From Solirubrobacterales bacterium (GTDB lineage: Bacteria > Actinomycetota > Thermoleophilia > Solirubrobacterales > Solirubrobacteraceae), in the NCBI GenBank assembly GCA_003244205.1, contig QHBW01000059.1:1-49104 (forward strand): a stretch of DNA of 49,104 bases, given 5' to 3'. The stretch's first letter is position 1; the number at the start of each line of letters is the position of its first letter. Shown here piece by piece: positions 45,710-49,104 of this stretch. The notes under the pieces were generated by a model, which was given only the letters and a program-made list of their open reading frames with translations, was not told the origin of the DNA and did no database searches. The position numbers and the translations under genes are program-made.

Positions 45710-45749
45710 TGTCGCAGCAGCGCGACAGCGGGGCCCTCGCCGATCGCCG

Positions 45750-45787
45750 CGCCCGCTCGGCTAGACCGCCACGCCCGCTCGGCTAGA
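45750..45787. repeat. Direct repeat of a 16-bp unit upstream of sucC
   Basis: CGCCCGCTCGGCTAGA occurs at 45750-45765 and again at 45772-45787, 22 bases apart. The second copy ends in the -10-like TAGAGT of sucC. Duplicating a promoter half in this way could change expression or be a protein-binding site. Confidence 0.55.
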
Positions 45788-45789
45788 GT
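45784..45789 (+). promoter_or_regulatory. -10-like hexamer TAGAGT, leaderless start
   Basis: TAGAGT ends 12 bases before the ATG of sucC. Spacer TGCCGCGCCGC is nearly the same as that before pccA. Confidence 0.45.
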
Positions 45790-45801
45790 GCCGCGCCGCG
45801 C

Positions 45802-47004
45802 ATGGACCTGCTCGAGTATCAGGGCAAGCAGCTGCTTGGCCGCAACGGTGTCCCCATCCCCGCGGGGCGCCCCGCCGACTCCGTCGAGGCCGCAGTCGGC
45901 GCCGCCGACGAGCTCGGCTATCCGGTCGTGATCAAGGCCCAGGTCCTGATCGGTGGGCGCGGCAAGGCCGGGGGGGTCCAGCTCGCCGCCGATCGCAACG
46001 AAGCCCAGACCCACGCCGCCGCGATCCTCGGCATGGACATCCGTGGACACACTGTGCACGAGCTGTGGGTGGAGCAGGCCTCGAAGATCGCCGCCGAGCT
46101 CTACGCATCGATCGTCTTCGACCGCTCGGCGCGCGCGCCGCTCGCGCTGCTCTCCACGCGCGGCGGTATGGATATCGAGGAGGTGGCTGCCGAGGACCCT
46201 GGCGCGATCGCGCGGCTGCACGTCGACCCGCTGATCGGCTTCCAAGATTTTCATGCGCGCCGCCTCTGTTTCGATGCCGGCGTCGACGCCGACGTCGTGC
46301 GGGCGCTCGGCTCGCTGCTGCACAAGCTCTACGACGCCTTCATCGCCGAAGAAGCGATGCTGATCGAGGTCAATCCACTGATCGTCACCGAGGACCGCGA
46401 GGTGATCGCGCTCGACGCCAAGGTCACCCTCGACGGCAACGCGCTCTTCCGCCACCCCGACAACGCCGCCTTGCGCAACCCCTCCGCCGAGGACCCCCAG
46501 GAGCGCATGGCCAAGGAGCGCGGACTCATCTACGTCAAGCTCGGCGGTGACATCGGCATCCTCGGCAACGGGGCCGGGCTCGTGATGTCGACGCTCGACG
46601 TGGTGGCGCAGGCCGGAGGCTCGCCGGCGAACTTCCTCGACGCCGGCGGCGGCTCCAAGGCCGACGCGATCGTCGCCGCGGTCGAGGTGATCCTGTCCGA
46701 CCCGAACGTGCGCGCGGTGCTGTTCAACATCTTCGGCGGCATCACGCGCTGCGACGAGGTCGCGCGCGGATTGATCGAGGCCTTCGGCGTGGTCGAGCCG
46801 ACCGTTGCCTTCGTCGTGCGGCTCGACGGCACCAACGACGAGGAGGGCCGCAGGCTGCTCGCCGAAGCGAACCTGCCCAACGTCCACGTCGAGTCGACGA
46901 TGCTCGGCGCGGCGGCGCGCGTCGTCGAGCTGGCGGCAGTCAACGGGGGGCCGGAGGCCACCCGATCGTCTCAATCCGCGGGGCTGGAGGCCCCGCGGAG
47001 CTAA
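45802..47004 (+). CDS. sucC: Succinate-CoA ligase beta subunit
   Basis: The 400-residue protein binds nucleotide in an ATP-grasp fold and works with SucD to interconvert succinyl-CoA and succinate with ADP or GDP phosphorylation. [20 protein letters not shown] at the N-terminus, [49 protein letters not shown] and [20 protein letters not shown] are hallmark motifs. After the normal end of the protein ([10 protein letters not shown]) there is a tail of about 20 residues encoded by palindromic DNA (46949-46999). It should take up the succinyl-CoA produced by the mutase encoded 10 kb upstream. sucD follows after 4 bases. Confidence 0.95.
   Translation: MDLLEYQGKQLLGRNGVPIPAGRPADSVEAAVGAADELGYPVVIKAQVLIGGRGKAGGVQLAADRNEAQTHAAAILGMDIRGHTVHELWVEQASKIAAELYASIVFDRSARAPLALLSTRGGMDIEEVAAEDPGAIARLHVDPLIGFQDFHARRLCFDAGVDADVVRALGSLLHKLYDAFIAEEAMLIEVNPLIVTEDREVIALDAKVTLDGNALFRHPDNAALRNPSAEDPQERMAKERGLIYVKLGGDIGILGNGAGLVMSTLDVVAQAGGSPANFLDAGGGSKADAIVAAVEVILSDPNVRAVLFNIFGGITRCDEVARGLIEAFGVVEPTVAFVVRLDGTNDEEGRRLLAEANLPNVHVESTMLGAAARVVELAAVNGGPEATRSSQSAGLEAPRS
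46975..46999. repeat. Perfect 10-bp-stem hairpin at the sucC/sucD boundary
   Basis: TCCGCGGGGC and GCCCCGCGGA flank a 5-base loop. A second palindrome, GGCC-GGA-GGCC, is at 46949-46959. Both lie in the last codons of sucC, encoding its tail. In the mRNA the hairpin would sit just before the sucD ribosome-binding region. Confidence 0.6.
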
Positions 47005-47008
47005 CCCA

Positions 47009-47893
47009 ATGAGCATCCTGATCGGCGAATCCACGCGGCTGGTGGTCACGGGCCTGACCGGGCGCGAGGGCTCTTTCCACGCCCTCAACAACCGCAGCTA
47101 CGGCACCCAGGTGGTCGCCGGGGTGACACCGGGCAAGGGCGGTCAGGACGTCGATGCAATCCCCGTCTTTGACACCGTGCACGCCGCTGTGGAGTCGGAG
47201 CAGGCGAACACCGCGATGGTCTTCGTCCCGCCGCGCTTTGCCGCCGACTCGATCCTCGAGGCCGGCGAGGCCGGCATCGAGCTGGTGATCTGCATCACCG
47301 AAGGCATCCCCGCGCACGACATGCTGCGCGTTTACACCCACCTGAAGCGCGGCAGCACGCGTCTGATCGGCCCCAACTGCCCGGGCGTGCTCTCGCCGGG
47401 GAAGGCCAACGTCGGGATCATCCCGGCGAGCTTCTTCTCGCCGGGGAACGTCGGGCTCGTGTCGCGCTCGGGGACGCTCACATACCAGGTCGGAAACGAG
47501 CTCGCCCAGCGGGGCTTCGGCAACTCGAGCATCGTCGGCATCGGCGGCGACCCGATCGTGGGCTCGTCGTTTATCGACATCATCTCGCTCTACGAGGCCG
47601 ATCCCGAGACCGAGCTGATCGTGATGTGCGGCGAGATCGGCGGCGACGAGGAGGAGCGCACGGCGGAGTACATCGCCGACAATGTCTCCAAGCTGGTCGT
47701 CGGCTACATCGCCGGCTTCACCGCGCCGCCCGGGAAGACGATGGGGCACGCCGGAGCGATCGTCTCGGGCTCACAGGGCACTGCCCAAGCCAAGGCCGAG
47801 GCACTTGAGTCTCGCGGTGTGCGCGTCGCGCGCACTCCCACGGAGGTGGCGGAGATCGCCGCGTTGATCTTGGGTGAGCGGGCCACCGTCTAG
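47009..47893 (+). CDS. sucD: Succinate-CoA ligase alpha subunit
   Basis: The 294-residue protein binds CoA and carries the phosphohistidine. [20 protein letters not shown] is the start, [17 protein letters not shown] follows, then [40 protein letters not shown] and [20 protein letters not shown]. His247 in [13 protein letters not shown] is the phosphorylated residue. This is the canonical pattern. The ATG at 47009 lies 4 bases after the sucC stop, and in the shadow of the hairpin described above. Together the two subunits close the propionate-to-succinate route. Confidence 0.96.
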   Translation: MSILIGESTRLVVTGLTGREGSFHALNNRSYGTQVVAGVTPGKGGQDVDAIPVFDTVHAAVESEQANTAMVFVPPRFAADSILEAGEAGIELVICITEGIPAHDMLRVYTHLKRGSTRLIGPNCPGVLSPGKANVGIIPASFFSPGNVGLVSRSGTLTYQVGNELAQRGFGNSSIVGIGGDPIVGSSFIDIISLYEADPETELIVMCGEIGGDEEERTAEYIADNVSKLVVGYIAGFTAPPGKTMGHAGAIVSGSQGTAQAKAEALESRGVRVARTPTEVAEIAALILGERATV

Positions 47894-47913
47894 CGCCGAA
47901 TCCGGCCGGCCCC

Positions 47914-48828
47914 TCATCGCCAGCCAGAGTTGAGCACCTGCGCGAGCCGCGCGACCACCGCCGCGGGCTCCTCGGCGATTTGCCGCCAGGTCACCCGGAT
48001 GACCCGATATCCCGCAGCCTGCAACTCGGCATCACGCACCCGATCACGCTCGAAGGCGGCTCGCGTGGCATGGAAGGCATAGCCGTCCACCTCGACCACG
48101 AGACGGTCGTGCCGCCAGACGAGGTCCACCTCATGGCCACCAATGCGGGCGTTCGCGGCCGGACTCGGCAGGCGCGCGGAGCGGACCAGGTTGATCATCC
48201 GGCGCTCGGCCTCCGAGCGCGTCAGGACGGGAGCGTTTAGGAGTGCCCGCAACTTGGCCACGCCGCGGCGACCGCGCGCGCGCTGCCGCACGGCATCGAG
48301 CCCGCTGGCGCTGACCAGTCGCAAGACCTGCGCTCGCTCGACCACGTCCGCGAGGTCTCCCGCGTCGAGCACGTCGGCGAGGTCGAGCAGTGTTCGCACC
48401 GGCGTCGTCAGGGGTAGGCCGTAACGAACTGTCACATCGCAGTACTCGAGCATGCGAACTCGATGGCAGCGGATGCCCGGGCGCCTCCCACCGTGACCAG
48501 CACACGTCACGTCCTCCCCGAGCGGCGGGCCCTCGACCATCCTCCACAACGACGCGGCCGAGAGGTGGCTGAGCACACTGCCGGGACCGAAGGCGAGCAG
48601 AGCGGCGGTCTCTCGAGCGAGCGGTGAAAGACAGGTGTGGCCCGCCGCGTAGACGCCGCGGTGCAGGCGATGCAGTTGGCAGCGGCGCACGCGCGTGACG
48701 ATGGCTCCGCGGCTGACGCCGGCGGCGATCAGCTGGGCGGAAGTCGCGACCCCGCGCTGCGCGGTGGCGATCTTTGCGATCGCCCAATCCCGACCAACCT
48801 GACCATGCAGAACTTCACACTCGGCCAT
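47914..48828 (-). CDS. AbiEi-antitoxin-like / DUF559 nuclease-fold protein
   Basis: The 304-residue protein has two parts. Residues about 10-60 (IAKIATAQRGVATSAQLIAA, GVSRGAIVTRVRRCQLHRLH, RGVYAAGH) form the winged helix seen in AbiEi-type antitoxins. The C-terminal 110 residues are a DUF559/Vsr-like PD-(D/E)XK fold: GGHEVDLVWRHDRLVVEVDG and FERDRVRDAELQAAGYRVIR, with Asp and Glu of the motif present. No AbiEii toxin gene is next to it, so it may stand alone; actinobacteria have many such copies. The ATG at 48828 was chosen because the fold starts near there and an inverted repeat brackets this codon. It converges on sucD. Confidence 0.82.
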   Translation of the reverse strand: MAECEVLHGQVGRDWAIAKIATAQRGVATSAQLIAAGVSRGAIVTRVRRCQLHRLHRGVYAAGHTCLSPLARETAALLAFGPGSVLSHLSAASLWRMVEGPPLGEDVTCAGHGGRRPGIRCHRVRMLEYCDVTVRYGLPLTTPVRTLLDLADVLDAGDLADVVERAQVLRLVSASGLDAVRQRARGRRGVAKLRALLNAPVLTRSEAERRMINLVRSARLPSPAANARIGGHEVDLVWRHDRLVVEVDGYAFHATRAAFERDRVRDAELQAAGYRVIRVTWRQIAEEPAAVVARLAQVLNSGWR

Positions 48829-48857
48829 CGAAACCAAGCCACTGTGATGTTTTGCAT
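48805..48857. promoter_or_regulatory. Inverted repeat bracketing the start codon of the DUF559 gene
   Basis: ATGCAGAACTTCAC (48805-48818) and GTGATGTTTTGCAT (48844-48857) pair at 12 of 14 positions. The ATG (48828-48826) lies in the 25-base loop between them. In the mRNA this hairpin would cover the start; on the DNA it could be an autoregulatory operator. A minus-strand TTGACG just upstream could be a -35. Confidence 0.45.
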
Positions 48858-49104
48858 CGTCAAGGTGCGCAGTCGCCCATGGCCACGGTTTTGGGCCTCG
48901 AGTGTGCGATTGTGCGAGTTGGGCCGGGGTCACGCTGCAACCATCGCCCACGATGTGCGGGTCGGGGCCTCAAGCGCGCGAATTGGCGCTCCTTCGTTCG
49001 CGAGCGGGAGCGGACCGTGACTGAGTTGTGCAGCTTTCCGCGAGGCGTCCCGGCCCCCGCGCGCAGCGGCCCCCCCCCGCGCGCAGCCCCCCCCCGCGCA
49101 GCCC
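48858..49104. other. Window end: non-coding sequence with poly-C runs
   Basis: I see no convincing gene in the last 250 bases. The final 50 bases contain runs of nine or more C interrupted by GCGCAG (from about 49070), which suggests a hard-to-assemble repeat or a contig end. Confidence 0.5.

Overview
The window is a very GC-rich, densely coded stretch of bacterial chromosome with many GTG and TTG starts and many short gene overlaps. The acyl-CoA carboxylase genes, the large-subunit mutase without a B12 domain, the fused MoaD-MoaE and a conserved secreted protein beside an O-antigen ligase all suggest an actinobacterium, most likely of the Solirubrobacterales/Thermoleophilia type. That placement is inferred from gene content and style; there is no rRNA here to confirm it.

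Bases 1-4400 hold the 3' part of a conserved coiled-coil protein, a flavin monooxygenase, a GT39-like membrane protein, a DUF899 thioredoxin-fold protein and, on the minus strand, a selenocysteine tRNA (selC). Bases 4400-29650 are a large surface-polysaccharide locus. It has eight GT4, two GT2, one GT26 and two GT39-like glycosyltransferases, two methyltransferases, a polyprenyl-phosphate sugar transferase, a UDP-glucuronate decarboxylase, a Wzm/Wzt ABC exporter, a small coiled-coil partner, an O-antigen-ligase/TPR protein, a secreted TIM-barrel glycosidase and a small secreted protein. An antiporter pseudogene and a universal stress protein gene (19035-20279) interrupt it.

Bases 29680-33170 form a tightly overlapping minus-strand operon, moaD-moaE fusion, selA, selB. 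Together with selC this is most of a selenocysteine insertion system; selD is not in the window. The molybdopterin gene in the same operon suggests that the main client is a molybdenum selenoenzyme such as formate dehydrogenase.

Bases 33960-43100 carry methylmalonyl-CoA mutase, the propionyl-CoA carboxylase beta subunit, a small epsilon-like subunit and the biotin carboxylase/carrier subunit. These are interleaved with an ornithine-cyclodeaminase-like gene and an MBOAT/AlgJ-type pair for polysaccharide O-acetylation. sucC and sucD follow at 45802-47893. Carboxylase, mutase and succinyl-CoA ligase together turn propionyl-CoA into succinate, although the epimerase and the B12-binding mutase subunit lie elsewhere. 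Between them are a GNAT acetyltransferase, a double-ACT protein, an MBL-fold hydrolase and a HAD hydrolase. The window ends with an AbiEi/DUF559 protein and poly-C runs.

Two patterns cut across the whole window. About ten genes start only 6-14 bases after a TANNNT -10-like hexamer, as expected of leaderless transcripts. A set of short perfect palindromes with 3-5 base loops sits inside or at the ends of coding sequences.
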